DNA from: Bacillota bacterium
GTDB taxonomy: Bacteria; Bacillota; UBA4882; UBA8346
NCBI GenBank assembly: GCA_023400055.1
Contig: JAEXFN010000058.1
Location: forward strand, 26,731 to 90,730
Length of the DNA: 64,000 bases
Direction of reading: 5' to 3'
In this document: positions 27,838 to 36,593 of the stretch, piece after piece
Numbering within the stretch: position 1 is the stretch's first letter
Layout of the letters: each line of letters begins with the position of its first letter
Notes under the pieces: generated by a model
Told to the model about the DNA's origin: nothing
Seen by the model: the letters and a program-made list of their open reading frames with translations, nothing else
Database searches by the model: none
Translations under genes and position numbers: made by a program

Positions 27838-28275
27838 CATGTCAGGGATGGTCTTTGGTCCTTTAGGGACGGTCATCATCCCTTTAGGGATGAGATATGT
27901 CCGTGTTAGGGACGGTCTTCGCCCCTCAAAGGACGGACGCATCCTTGTTAGGTACGCCTCGATCCTTGTTAGGTATGGTCTTTGTCCTTGTAAGGTACGT
28001 CATGGTCCTTTCATAGGACGGGGCCATCCCTGCATCCCCAAGGACCATCCCCACTTCCCCAAGCCTTGGGGAAACATTCTCAAGAAGCATCCCTGCATCT
28101 ACAAAGACCGGAACTGCTTCTAGGAGAACCGTCCTTGCTGTTTTGGAAACCATCCCCGCTGCCCCGGAGTTTGGGGAAGCAGGACCAAGCCTTGAGGAAC
28201 CATCTCCGCCCTTTGAGAAAGGCCGATCGAGGCTCGCGGAATCATCCCGAACCTTTGGGGAAACCGAACCAAGCT
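27838..28275. repeat. tandem array of about twenty 21-bp units (array C)
   Basis: The first half has units with TTAGGGA, TTAGGTA or CATAGGA every 21 bases (two phase jumps of one base), several being dyads such as ATCCCTTTAGGGAT and GTCCTTTCATAGGAC. The second half has units beginning CCATCCC or TTGGGGA, with dyads like CCCCAAGCCTTGGGG. About 200 bases upstream are also conserved in the copy near 40.3 kb. Frames stay open by virtue of the period. No gene is supported in the surrounding 1.2 kb. Confidence 0.85.
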
Positions 28276-28624
28276 GCCATCCACCAGGGATTTCAGCTCC
28301 GTTGACGGGACCGGCGAGACTATTCGTTATAAAAATTACCCTTTCATGACTAACCGCGATAAAATGTAAAAAAGAGGAAATGATGGGACGTTTGGAGAAT
28401 GATTAAAGCAATTTCGCGAAAAAGCAGAATTAGCGGATCTCTGTCGCAAATCGGAAGTAAGCCGGCAGGTATCTTTAAAAGTATCATCTCACGATGTTCC
28501 GCTGAAATCCGCTAAATAAATTCTGAAATATTCTCCAGAATAAAACCCGCTAGATACAGATTTTATTATCATTGCGAGTCCTCGGCAAGATCAGTAATTT
28601 TCGATCATAAGGAGGTCGGGCTGG
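28276..28624. other. leader of the protease gene
   Basis: AT-rich DNA with no supported frame, ending in a strong ATAAGGAGGT ribosome site before the protease start. Confidence 0.5.
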
Positions 28625-30316
28625 ATGCATATCAGAAAAGTTCACCTTACGCTGGCGGCTTTTTTGACAGTGACTATCGTTGCGGGTTGCGGCGGCGGTG
28701 GCGGCGGAGGAACCGGAGGGCCAAGCAATGAGAATCCGCTTCCGGGGACTGGCACGGTTTCCGGCGTGGTTGGCACGAACTATACGGCGAGCGTGGCAAG
28801 TCAAAGCCCGATCTCCCAGCGATTTGCCTTGGTGCGAGTGGCCCGTTCCCGACAGAGCCGTTCCAGTGCCACCGATGAAAAAGTCATGAAATTCCGCCCC
28901 GGATTATCGGCAGCCGCGATTCAGCAGATCGTTCAAAAGTTGGGCGGTACTTTGAAACATAAGCTATATGGGGCAGATAACGCTTATCTCGTTCAAGTGA
29001 ATCCGCAAACTTTTGAGCAATCTGCGCTCAGCCCAAATCCCGATCTGCTTTACGCCGAGGACAATATGCTCTTCTATGCGGCGGATGCGACAGTAACGCC
29101 GAATGATTCTTATTACGCAATGTATCAAACTTGGAATTACAATCTGTTGAATCTGCCCAAAGCTTGGGCGACTCAACGGGGCAATCCCAAAGTCATTGTG
29201 GCGGTGCTCGACAGCGGCGTTTCCACCCATCATCCGGACCTGGCGGCTAATTTGGTCAGCGGGTATGATTTTGTAAACCGGGATGAAGATCCCACGGACG
29301 ATCAATATTACGACCCGGACAACCGCTATAGCCACGGAACCCATGTCGCGGGCATTATCAGCGCTGTGACCAATAACGCTCAAGGCGTCGCCGGCGTGGG
29401 CTGGAATGTAAAAATTATGCCGGTTCGGGTTTTGACTGCCGACGGCAGTGGCACGACCACAACGATTGTCGAGGGCCTCTATTGGGCCGTTGATCATGGC
29501 GCCAATATTATCAATTTAAGTTTATCGGCGCAATCGACTCTTGCCGAAGCTCCTCAAACTTTTAAAACCGCTCTACAATACGCATTGGACCGCAATGTTA
29601 CGGTGGTTGCCGCTGCCGGCAATGAATCCAGCTTCGTGGGATTCCCGGCCAACTATCCGGGGGTGATTGCCGTATCCGCCACCGATTATCAAGGGAAGAT
29701 AACTTGGTATTCGAACTATGGCCCCGAAGTCTGGGTTTGCGCGCCGGGTGGGGACGGCAATTCAGCTACAATTACCTCATATGTTTTCAGCACGACGTAT
29801 GACAAGCAAGCCAAGCAAAATACCTATGTAGGGATGGCCGGCACTTCCATGGCCAGCCCGCATATTGCGGGGATCGCGGCATTGCTTTACTCGCATGGCA
29901 TTACCAATCCGGCGCTGGTCCGCCAAACTCTCAAGCTGGCAGCCGGAAATGGTAGCTTTAGCAATCAGCTCGGCTACGGCTTGCCCAACGCCGATGCCGC
30001 CGTCGGCGGATCGCCCCTCGGCGCGGGCGCCACAAAAGTTTTTTATTACATACCGGAAACGGGAACTTGCAGTTCGCTGATTAATGCCGCCGTCAATGGC
30101 AGCTATTCCATCAACAATATCCCGGCGGGTCCGGTTATCGTGTGCGGTTTTACTGATTTGGACCTGGATGGCAAGGTGGGAACGGGCGATCTCTTCTCCC
30201 ATGTCGGAATCACCATCAATAGCGGGCAGACCATTAACCAGGACATGACCCTTCAGCCCGTGGTGCTAAGCGCTCCCGAGCGCCTGATCGATTATATCAA
30301 AAACGGATTTCAATAA
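28625..30316 (+). CDS. subtilisin-like S8 serine protease, lipoprotein
   Basis: A 563-residue exported protease. A signal peptide ends at the lipobox IVAGC (Cys22), followed by a glycine run, so it should be lipid-anchored outside the cytoplasmic membrane. Residues ~70-150 look like an inhibitor_I9-type propeptide. The catalytic triad is D196 (AVLDSGV), H237 (SHGTHVAGI) and S408 (GTSMASPH), with oxyanion N333 in AAGNES. The C-terminal ~100 residues include DLDLDGKVGTGDL, an EF-hand/dockerin-like calcium loop. Monocistronic between a 21-bp array and a terminator. Confidence 0.93.
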   Translation: MHIRKVHLTLAAFLTVTIVAGCGGGGGGGTGGPSNENPLPGTGTVSGVVGTNYTASVASQSPISQRFALVRVARSRQSRSSATDEKVMKFRPGLSAAAIQQIVQKLGGTLKHKLYGADNAYLVQVNPQTFEQSALSPNPDLLYAEDNMLFYAADATVTPNDSYYAMYQTWNYNLLNLPKAWATQRGNPKVIVAVLDSGVSTHHPDLAANLVSGYDFVNRDEDPTDDQYYDPDNRYSHGTHVAGIISAVTNNAQGVAGVGWNVKIMPVRVLTADGSGTTTTIVEGLYWAVDHGANIINLSLSAQSTLAEAPQTFKTALQYALDRNVTVVAAAGNESSFVGFPANYPGVIAVSATDYQGKITWYSNYGPEVWVCAPGGDGNSATITSYVFSTTYDKQAKQNTYVGMAGTSMASPHIAGIAALLYSHGITNPALVRQTLKLAAGNGSFSNQLGYGLPNADAAVGGSPLGAGATKVFYYIPETGTCSSLINAAVNGSYSINNIPAGPVIVCGFTDLDLDGKVGTGDLFSHVGITINSGQTINQDMTLQPVVLSAPERLIDYIKNGFQ

Positions 30317-30334
30317 AGATCGCCAGCCATAAAC

Positions 30335-30366
30335 ATAACCCCCTCTCAGCTTCGAGAGGGGGTTAT
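30335..30366 (+). terminator. hairpin terminator after the protease gene
   Basis: ATAACCCCCTCTC and GAGAGGGGGTTAT form a perfect 13-bp stem with a six-base loop. There is no long T-run, but it lies between convergent genes. Confidence 0.7.
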
Positions 30367-30430
30367 GATCCCGACCGGATTCGGTTTATCGTTTGCAACA
30401 TCCTTCATTTCATCGCCCTGATTATTCATA

Positions 30431-31591
30431 TCAAATACTAAATTTTTCGCCGCCCGTGGTAATTTCATTAACGCTGAAACCGGCGATGCTTTTCGTTTTT
30501 TTATGAAACAGCGGCACGCTTCGCAGGGCACCTTCTCTGGTATAAAACGGGTCGCCTTTCTTTAAAGGCAATGCTACCATTTGGCCGGTAGAAGCCGACT
30601 TATATATCGCCATAATTAATTCGATCGCCGCTCGGCCTTGATATCCGTCTGAAACAAGCTCGCTGCCATTTTCGATAGCGGAAATCAGATCGTCGATTTG
30701 GCCGGTATGCCCCTCATACTGAAGCGGTTCGATCCGCCGATAGGCTTCGCTCAAAAGTTCTTCGGTAAGCGCGTCCGGTTTCGGAAACCCGTTCTCCAGC
30801 GAACTGGAGGCGGTGACGGAAAAGGGCACGCCGAACCCGGCTCGCTCGGTCTGAAAAACGAGCCCCTGCTTTTCACCGTGATGCACCAGGGAACTCGTTA
30901 TCGAGGCCAGCTTGCCGTCGGCATATTTTAAAATGGCCTCCGCAAGGTCTTCCGTTTCCGAGTTCTCATGGTACTGGTTGGTCATCAACGCGACTACCTT
31001 TTCCGGCTTTCCGGCGATCCATAACAATAAGTCTATGAAATGAACGGCGTGGTTAAGTACGCACCCGCCGCCTTCCGACTGCCAGGTGCCGCGCCAATCG
31101 AGGTCATAATAGCATTTCCCGCGCCAAAAGAATGAATTTACCGCGATATGCAAAAGCTCGCCCGCCACTTTGCTGTCGATGAGTCTTTTAACCCGGTGAA
31201 ACTGGGTTCGGAACCGGTTTTGGGCAACCACCGCAAGAATTTTGCCGTTTTTGACTGCCGCATCGATCATGCTGTCGCATTCTTCAAGCGAAAGGGCCAT
31301 CGGCTTTTCTACCATGACGTGTTTCCCGGCCTCAAGACATTCGATCGCCATTTTTGAATGAGTGGACGGAGGCGTGCAAATTGAGACAACGTCAATAGCG
31401 GGGTCATCAACTATCCTGTGGTAATCGTCATACGCGCTGAAGTCTAAGGCGAATTTCTGTTTTTTTTCGAAAACCCGGTCGATATTGACATCGGCCATTG
31501 CCGATAAATTGCAGCGATCACGAAGCGTGTGGTAGGCTTCGATATGGCTTGACGATATCGCTCCGGCACCAATAATAGCACAATTCAACAT
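30431..31591 (-). CDS. Gfo/Idh/MocA-family NAD(P)-dependent oxidoreductase
   Basis: A 386-residue cytoplasmic dehydrogenase. Residues 1-120 form a Rossmann fold with CAIIGAGAISSSHIEAY and the conserved MVEKPMALS; the rest is the substrate domain, with RGTWQSEGGGCVLNHAVHFID carrying the family histidines. It oxidises or reduces a sugar, inositol or sugar acid. The start is the ATG after AAGGGG; an upstream ten-residue extension is not supported. Grouped with a VOC protein, a cupin and regulators, it is part of a sugar-catabolism locus. Confidence 0.9.
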   Translation of the reverse strand: MLNCAIIGAGAISSSHIEAYHTLRDRCNLSAMADVNIDRVFEKKQKFALDFSAYDDYHRIVDDPAIDVVSICTPPSTHSKMAIECLEAGKHVMVEKPMALSLEECDSMIDAAVKNGKILAVVAQNRFRTQFHRVKRLIDSKVAGELLHIAVNSFFWRGKCYYDLDWRGTWQSEGGGCVLNHAVHFIDLLLWIAGKPEKVVALMTNQYHENSETEDLAEAILKYADGKLASITSSLVHHGEKQGLVFQTERAGFGVPFSVTASSSLENGFPKPDALTEELLSEAYRRIEPLQYEGHTGQIDDLISAIENGSELVSDGYQGRAAIELIMAIYKSASTGQMVALPLKKGDPFYTREGALRSVPLFHKKTKSIAGFSVNEITTGGEKFSI

Positions 31592-31750
31592 GGTAACCCC
31601 TTCTAAGAAATGGTGTGACAAAATCTAAAATATCTATCGGACCTGACCCTTGCCTCTCACGGTCCGGACGGACGGGGCTTGCCGAAAGCCATCCGCGGCA
31701 AGCGAGCTTTCCGCCGTCTGACGAATCCGTGTCGCTCGCAGGAATTCAAT

Positions 31751-31778
31751 TCTCCCCCTTCCTTGAGGAAGGGGGAGA
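31751..31778. promoter_or_regulatory. intercistronic hairpin
   Basis: TCTCCCCCTTCC-TTGA-GGAAGGGGGAGA, a perfect 12-bp stem between the VOC and oxidoreductase genes. A shorter variant of the CCTTTCCTCAAGGAAGGGG theme lies near 21.88 kb. Confidence 0.6.
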
Positions 31779-31825
31779 GAGGGAGGTTGATCGCTTTTCA
31801 AAACTTAGCTTTTCTATGGCTCCGG

Positions 31826-32263
31826 TTATTTTTGATTCGCAAATTTTTCATTGGCCTGCCATTGCAGGGACTCCGGCGTTAATTCCATGAGTTCGATGCG
31901 GTTTCCGTCCGGATCATGGGTAAAGAAAAGATTCGTTTTCGATTTCCCTTTTTTCAAATCAATGTCGATGACAGCGCCCTTGGCGCGCATCGCCGCTATG
32001 GTAGCCTCGGCGTCGGAAATTTCATAACACATATGGGCTTTTCCGGCTTTATAGGGGGGTACATCCGGATCTTGAGCAGTTTCCGGCCTTGGAAAAATTT
32101 CAATAAACTGGCTGGGTGCTATGTATAAATAAATAGCGCCCACCGAACCGTCCGGCTCTATCATCCGGAATGCTTCCTTCAAACCCATAACCTCGGTGTA
32201 AAACTTCACACTTTCTTCAATATCTTTTACGACTAAACCGGGGTGTCCGATTCCGGTAATCAT
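31826..32263 (-). CDS. VOC-family (glyoxalase-like) protein
   Basis: A 145-residue single-module vicinal-oxygen-chelate protein. HPGLVVKDIEESVKFYTEVM begins the first beta-alpha-beta-beta-beta unit, and HDPDGNRIELMEL ends the second. Metal ligands are expected at His7, the FIEIF glutamate, His of AHMCYE and Glu of RIELM. It may act as a lyase, epimerase or dioxygenase; its place between a cupin and a sugar oxidoreductase suggests a step in sugar-acid metabolism. Confidence 0.85.
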   Translation of the reverse strand: MITGIGHPGLVVKDIEESVKFYTEVMGLKEAFRMIEPDGSVGAIYLYIAPSQFIEIFPRPETAQDPDVPPYKAGKAHMCYEISDAEATIAAMRAKGAVIDIDLKKGKSKTNLFFTHDPDGNRIELMELTPESLQWQANEKFANQK

Positions 32264-32290
32264 ATGAAATCATCTCCATGTGTTGTGTTA

Positions 32291-32617
32291 TTACTGCGCT
32301 TTTACGACAATATACTGTAATTCCGAATCCATGGTTTTCACCGAATGATAGGAACCTTTTGAAAGCCACAGGACGTCGCCCCGTTTCACGGGTACATCCT
32401 CCCCATCGACGACGAATACGCCCGCTCCCTCAAAAATGATGATCGTTTTCTGAATCTCATCGAGCTCCGTTTTGTTTGCAAAATCCTTGCCCAGTTTGAT
32501 CCAGTGAAATACGATATCGGAACTCAATTCCTCCGGCATCAGGGTGAATGCTTCCCGCTTGCCGCCATCTAATTTTCTGGCTTTTTCCGGATCGAATCTG
32601 GTAACAATCGCTTTCAT
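32291..32617 (-). CDS. small cupin protein
   Basis: A 108-residue single cupin barrel. GAGVFVVDGEDVPVKRGDVL is motif 1 and KGSYHSVKT contains the motif 2 histidine. Metal ligands are sparse, so it may be a binding or isomerase protein rather than an oxygenase. The start is the ATG after AAAGGGG; 26 upstream in-frame residues lack support. It lies 27 bases before the VOC gene and is probably co-transcribed with it. Confidence 0.8.
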   Translation of the reverse strand: MKAIVTRFDPEKARKLDGGKREAFTLMPEELSSDIVFHWIKLGKDFANKTELDEIQKTIIIFEGAGVFVVDGEDVPVKRGDVLWLSKGSYHSVKTMDSELQYIVVKAQ

Positions 32618-32713
32618 AATCAAAACCCCTTTCTGAATTGACAGTTTATTTTTAAAATGGGCTATCACCGCTCTTCTCGATGCAACAACAAGCATCTCTC
32701 CTCGTCTAAGCCT

Positions 32714-34483
32714 TCAAAGAGCGACGGCGGCTTTCTCTCTCACCGGCAGACGGAAATGAATGACCGTTCCCCGGCCCTCTTTGCTCAACACGGAAAGTCC
32801 GTATTCTTCTCCGTACGTCAGACGCAGCCGGCGGTTGGTGTTTTGCAGGCCGACAAAATTGGAATAGTCGTTTCCGTTTTCCAGGCTTTCCTTGATAGCC
32901 AGGAGGCGGTCGCGCGGTATTCCCACCCCGTTGTCAATGACCGATACATGCAATTCGTCGCCGCAAAGGATGATTTTAATTTTCACAAAGATCCGCTCTT
33001 CCGACTTGGCTGCGTGATAAATGACGTTTTCGATCAACGGCTGAAAAACCAACCGGATGACCTGACAGCAAAGGATCTGTTCATCGTAAAACCAGATAAT
33101 TTCAAACTTATTTTCATAACGGATACGCTGGATATCGACGTAATGCTTTGTATTGCTGATTTCTTCTTCCAAGGTTACCTTCTCATCGGGATTCCCCAAG
33201 GAATAGTGGAGTAATTCCGAAAGATGATCGATCATTTGGCTGGCTTCATTTTTCCCGCCGGTAAACTGGACCGTTTTCCAGTAAATTGTCTTGAGGGTGT
33301 TGAACAGAAAATGCGGATTCAACTGGGACTGCATGGCCCGCATTTCCATCGCCTGCAAACGGTATTTGCGTTCGCTGAGTTGCATCTTTAAATAATCGTG
33401 CTCGATGAAGGTCTTGATAATATTGTGCAAAATATAGCTGTTAATGTTATGGGTGCGGGAAGGAAGCGGCGGCAACGGTTTGCCTTTTCCCGCCGAATTA
33501 AAAATATCGACCACCGCCAGCAGGTCCCGGTAATCATTCCGGGTCAGACAAAAGGTAACGATGATGCCGACCAGCAGGGAAATGGGTAGAAAAAAAAGGA
33601 GCATGCTACCCATGTATGATGATGCCAGTGGCGAAAATGTGCTATTCGGCGTGAGCAAGATATAACGGATGGCATAGCGCTCGGAACTCGCCTGGGAAAC
33701 CATGCATTGATCATTAAAGCCTTTGGGGATCAACTGACCGTCTGCGATTTTTAGGTTTTTATTTCGCGAACAATGGAACAACACCCGGCCATGCTCATCC
33801 GCCAGCAGGAATAATTGATTGGGTGAGGGCAGCATCGCCATAAAATAATTTTCCAAATAAGCGACATCGAGATTCTCCACAATCACCCCGCTTTTAACTC
33901 CCTGGCCGGCCAAGAAAAGAATCTTGTAAACCGTGAGAAAGCGCTGCGGTTCTTTTTCAAAACTGTACCGGGAATAATGTTTTCTAAAGTCCAACCACAC
34001 ATCCGGGGCGGACGGGTGGGCCCGGTACACCGCATACCACTCCTTGTCCCAGTAATCTTTTAATGAGCACAAGCCATCCTGGGATGCAAAAAAAAGGGCG
34101 TCATCGCGATGGTCATTTTCCAGGTAAATATAAATGGAATTAATATAATTTTTGGAGTTGACTATCGGATCCGATACGCTTCCTACTACATTGGTCGCAA
34201 TCATCCTTTTCTGCATCGGCATTTCCGGGTCGGTTAAAAGGGATTTGGTATTCTCCCGGATGAACGGATTGTAGCATATGCTCAGATTGATTACATCGAA
34301 TTGGCTCATCATGGATTCCAAGGACTGCTGCGTTTGCGAGATGAAAGCCTCGTTATTCTGCCGGATCTGCGTCGCTGAAAATTGATGCGCGATCGACAGG
34401 AAAAAAAGCCCCATCAGAATGATCGTGATAATCAGCGGTATGGTAAATATCAGAAATTTATTAATAAAAAAATAGTTTTTCAC
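32714..34483 (-). CDS. YesM-type sensor histidine kinase
   Basis: A 589-residue membrane kinase. Helix 1 (~9-31), extracellular sensor (~32-285), helix 2 (~286-310), then QSQLNPHFLFNTLKTIYW with the phospho-acceptor His, the ATPase N-box LVFQPLIENVIYHA and VIDNGVGIP. It starts with GTG overlapping the stop of its response-regulator gene by four bases. It probably senses a sugar for the neighbouring importer and catabolic genes. Confidence 0.92.
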   Translation of the reverse strand: MKNYFFINKFLIFTIPLIITIILMGLFFLSIAHQFSATQIRQNNEAFISQTQQSLESMMSQFDVINLSICYNPFIRENTKSLLTDPEMPMQKRMIATNVVGSVSDPIVNSKNYINSIYIYLENDHRDDALFFASQDGLCSLKDYWDKEWYAVYRAHPSAPDVWLDFRKHYSRYSFEKEPQRFLTVYKILFLAGQGVKSGVIVENLDVAYLENYFMAMLPSPNQLFLLADEHGRVLFHCSRNKNLKIADGQLIPKGFNDQCMVSQASSERYAIRYILLTPNSTFSPLASSYMGSMLLFFLPISLLVGIIVTFCLTRNDYRDLLAVVDIFNSAGKGKPLPPLPSRTHNINSYILHNIIKTFIEHDYLKMQLSERKYRLQAMEMRAMQSQLNPHFLFNTLKTIYWKTVQFTGGKNEASQMIDHLSELLHYSLGNPDEKVTLEEEISNTKHYVDIQRIRYENKFEIIWFYDEQILCCQVIRLVFQPLIENVIYHAAKSEERIFVKIKIILCGDELHVSVIDNGVGIPRDRLLAIKESLENGNDYSNFVGLQNTNRRLRLTYGEEYGLSVLSKEGRGTVIHFRLPVREKAAVAL

Positions 34484-35244
34484 GTGGCATCGACCATCTG
34501 AATCGCTGTATTACGGTACTTCGACGGAGTCACCCCATAGAAACTTTTGAAAGTCCGCGTAAAATTGAAAGAATTGCTGTAGCCCACCATTCCGCTTATC
34601 TCACAGATCCGGTATTCGACCGAACGCAACAAGACGGCCGCCCGCTTCATCCGCATCTCTAATAAATAATTCGAAAAATGCTGGCCGGTCTTTTGACGGT
34701 AAAATTTGCTGATATAAAACGGGCTCAGATGCACCTGTTCCGAAAGCTTCTCAAGCGTCACGGTACTGAGATTTTCTTGGATATATTTCTGGATTTGAGC
34801 GATAATTTTTTCAGCATAACCGGGATCGATTTCTTCCTTGAAATAATCCTGCAATTTGGGGGAGCGGTTCTTTTTCTGGTCCAATTTATTCTTTAACGAT
34901 GAAAATACGCGCACCATTTCTTCATGACTGGCGGATTTCAGTACATAAAAGGACACGTTCAATTCTATAGCGAGCTGCGCATACTCAAATTTGTTATAGC
35001 CGCTGAGTAATACGATTTCCGCTTCGCTCTCCGCAAGTTCCCGGGCCAGATCCAGTCCCGACATTCCCTCCATCAGGATGTCGCTCACCACAACATCGAC
35101 CGGATTTTCCTTCAGCCACTCCAGAGCCGGTACTGCCCCGGAGAATTGCCCGACCACCTCGAATCCCAATTCTCCCCACGTAAAGTAGTTGCATATTCCG
35201 TTGCGGATCTCTTTCTCATCATCGATTACAATAAGTCGATACAT
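34480..35244 (-). CDS. response regulator with AraC DNA-binding domain
   Basis: A 254-residue regulator, much shorter than typical YesN because the middle linker is nearly absent. The receiver domain has DDE (8-10) and phospho-acceptor D55 in VVSDILMEG. The C-terminal AraC module (~150-250) has TLEKLSEQVHLSPFYISKFY and ISGMVGYSNSFNFTRTFKSF. It is the first gene of a coupled regulator-sensor pair. Likely target: the divergent importer at 36.6 kb or the leftward catabolic genes. Confidence 0.92.
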   Translation of the reverse strand: MYRLIVIDDEKEIRNGICNYFTWGELGFEVVGQFSGAVPALEWLKENPVDVVVSDILMEGMSGLDLARELAESEAEIVLLSGYNKFEYAQLAIELNVSFYVLKSASHEEMVRVFSSLKNKLDQKKNRSPKLQDYFKEEIDPGYAEKIIAQIQKYIQENLSTVTLEKLSEQVHLSPFYISKFYRQKTGQHFSNYLLEMRMKRAAVLLRSVEYRICEISGMVGYSNSFNFTRTFKSFYGVTPSKYRNTAIQMVDAT

Positions 35245-35339
35245 AGGCTTATCCCTCTGGCATACATTTTTTGACCACGAATCCAGTATATAACTAAATT
35301 ACGCAACCAGTATACCTGTAAATCGATGTCAACCATATC

Positions 35340-36173
35340 CTATATATCAAAGCAATCGGGAGTCATGTTCCCTATACTTTTATTGACGTCGAGCGAAGCC
35401 AATTTTTTCATGTCTTCGTCATCGAGCGTAAAATCATAAACCAGCCGATTGGATTGGATGTGTTCCGGTTGCAACGACCTCGGGATACACAGGATCCCCT
35501 GCTGCAAATTCCAACGGATCAGAACCTGGGCAAAGGTTTTGTTATGCTTCATTGCGATCTCTTTTACCGTGGGATTATCGATATAGATGCCTCGCCCGAG
35601 CGGTTCGTAGCCTTGAAAGGCAATCCCGTTTTTGGCACAGAACTCGCGCAGCGGGCGGCTGGCAAAGCGCGGATGACATTCGCATTGATTGACGGCGGGC
35701 TGAATTTCGCTGATGGTAAGCAGGTCTTCCAAGATTCGCACGTTGCAATTGCATACGCCGATCGCCCGGGCGCGGCCTTCTTTATAGATGCGTTCCAGCA
35801 CCCGCCACGCCTTGGTATATTTTTGGGGAACCGGCCAATGTAACATATATAAATCCACATAATCCATTCCCAGTTTCTTCAAGCTTTCCTCGAAAGCCTC
35901 GTAACAGCGATTCTCCCTTTGGGGCGCAGTCCATAATTTGGTAGTAACGAATACCTGCTCTCTGGGAATGCCGCTTTCGCGGATCGCTTGCCCCACCGCC
36001 ACTTCCGTATCAAATTTGGTAGTGGAATCGATAAGCCGATAACCGGATTCAAGGGCGCACTTAAAAACATTGACCCCGCCGCCATTGATGTTGGTCTCCG
36101 CCGAACCAGTTCCCAGCAATGGCATCTGAACCCCGTTGTTTAAGGTGACCGTTGACTTCAGAGTAAGTTCCAT
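35340..36173 (-). CDS. aldo/keto reductase-family protein lacking the catalytic tyrosine
   Basis: A 277-residue (beta/alpha)8 barrel of the AKR family. The conserved Asp is in YRLIDST, the Lys in TTKLW and the His in YMLHWPVP, but the position of the catalytic Tyr, normally DTAxxYxNE, reads DSTTKFDTE, so Tyr is Phe. C-terminal IPRSLQPEHIQSN fits NADP binding. With Phe the usual reductase chemistry should be crippled, so it may have a different or regulatory role. The start is the ATG after GGGGGA; 21 upstream residues are rejected. Confidence 0.85.
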   Translation of the reverse strand: MELTLKSTVTLNNGVQMPLLGTGSAETNINGGGVNVFKCALESGYRLIDSTTKFDTEVAVGQAIRESGIPREQVFVTTKLWTAPQRENRCYEAFEESLKKLGMDYVDLYMLHWPVPQKYTKAWRVLERIYKEGRARAIGVCNCNVRILEDLLTISEIQPAVNQCECHPRFASRPLREFCAKNGIAFQGYEPLGRGIYIDNPTVKEIAMKHNKTFAQVLIRWNLQQGILCIPRSLQPEHIQSNRLVYDFTLDDEDMKKLASLDVNKSIGNMTPDCFDI

Positions 36174-36593
36174 GATGCACTTCCCCCAATTATTATTACG
36201 TCTCAAGCTTTGCTTCGGATATTTTCTATGTTTCATTATATGAAATCATAAAATAATTACAATGGAAAATATGAAAGGCACCAATTATTGCGTATAAAGT
36301 ACAAGAATTCATAGATCGGCAATATAAATGTAATCTATTAAAACCGCAAAAAACCTCGCTAAACCGCCAATAGCCGCTGCCGACACCAAAACCATGAAGT
36401 CGTTTCGGCCGATACTCTAATGGTTCGTTCGAAGAAAGAAGCGATGCTGATCATCTCCAGAAAATGGATGCCGACCCCGTTTGACACCGGATGCCAATTT
36501 ATGATAGCTTTTTGTTTTTTAACAAAGTTGTTTAAAAACATTTAAATTATTATAATAAGCTCAAAGCAGTTTAATAACATAAAGGGAGTGACC
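36174..36593. other. divergent promoter region between reductase and importer
   Basis: About 420 AT-rich bases with no supported gene. It should hold the promoters of both divergent units; no operator could be identified with confidence. Confidence 0.5.

Noticed and set aside
27719..28153. Overlapping frames in array C
   Set aside because: Explained by the 21-bp period; the corresponding frames in array D differ by many non-conservative changes.
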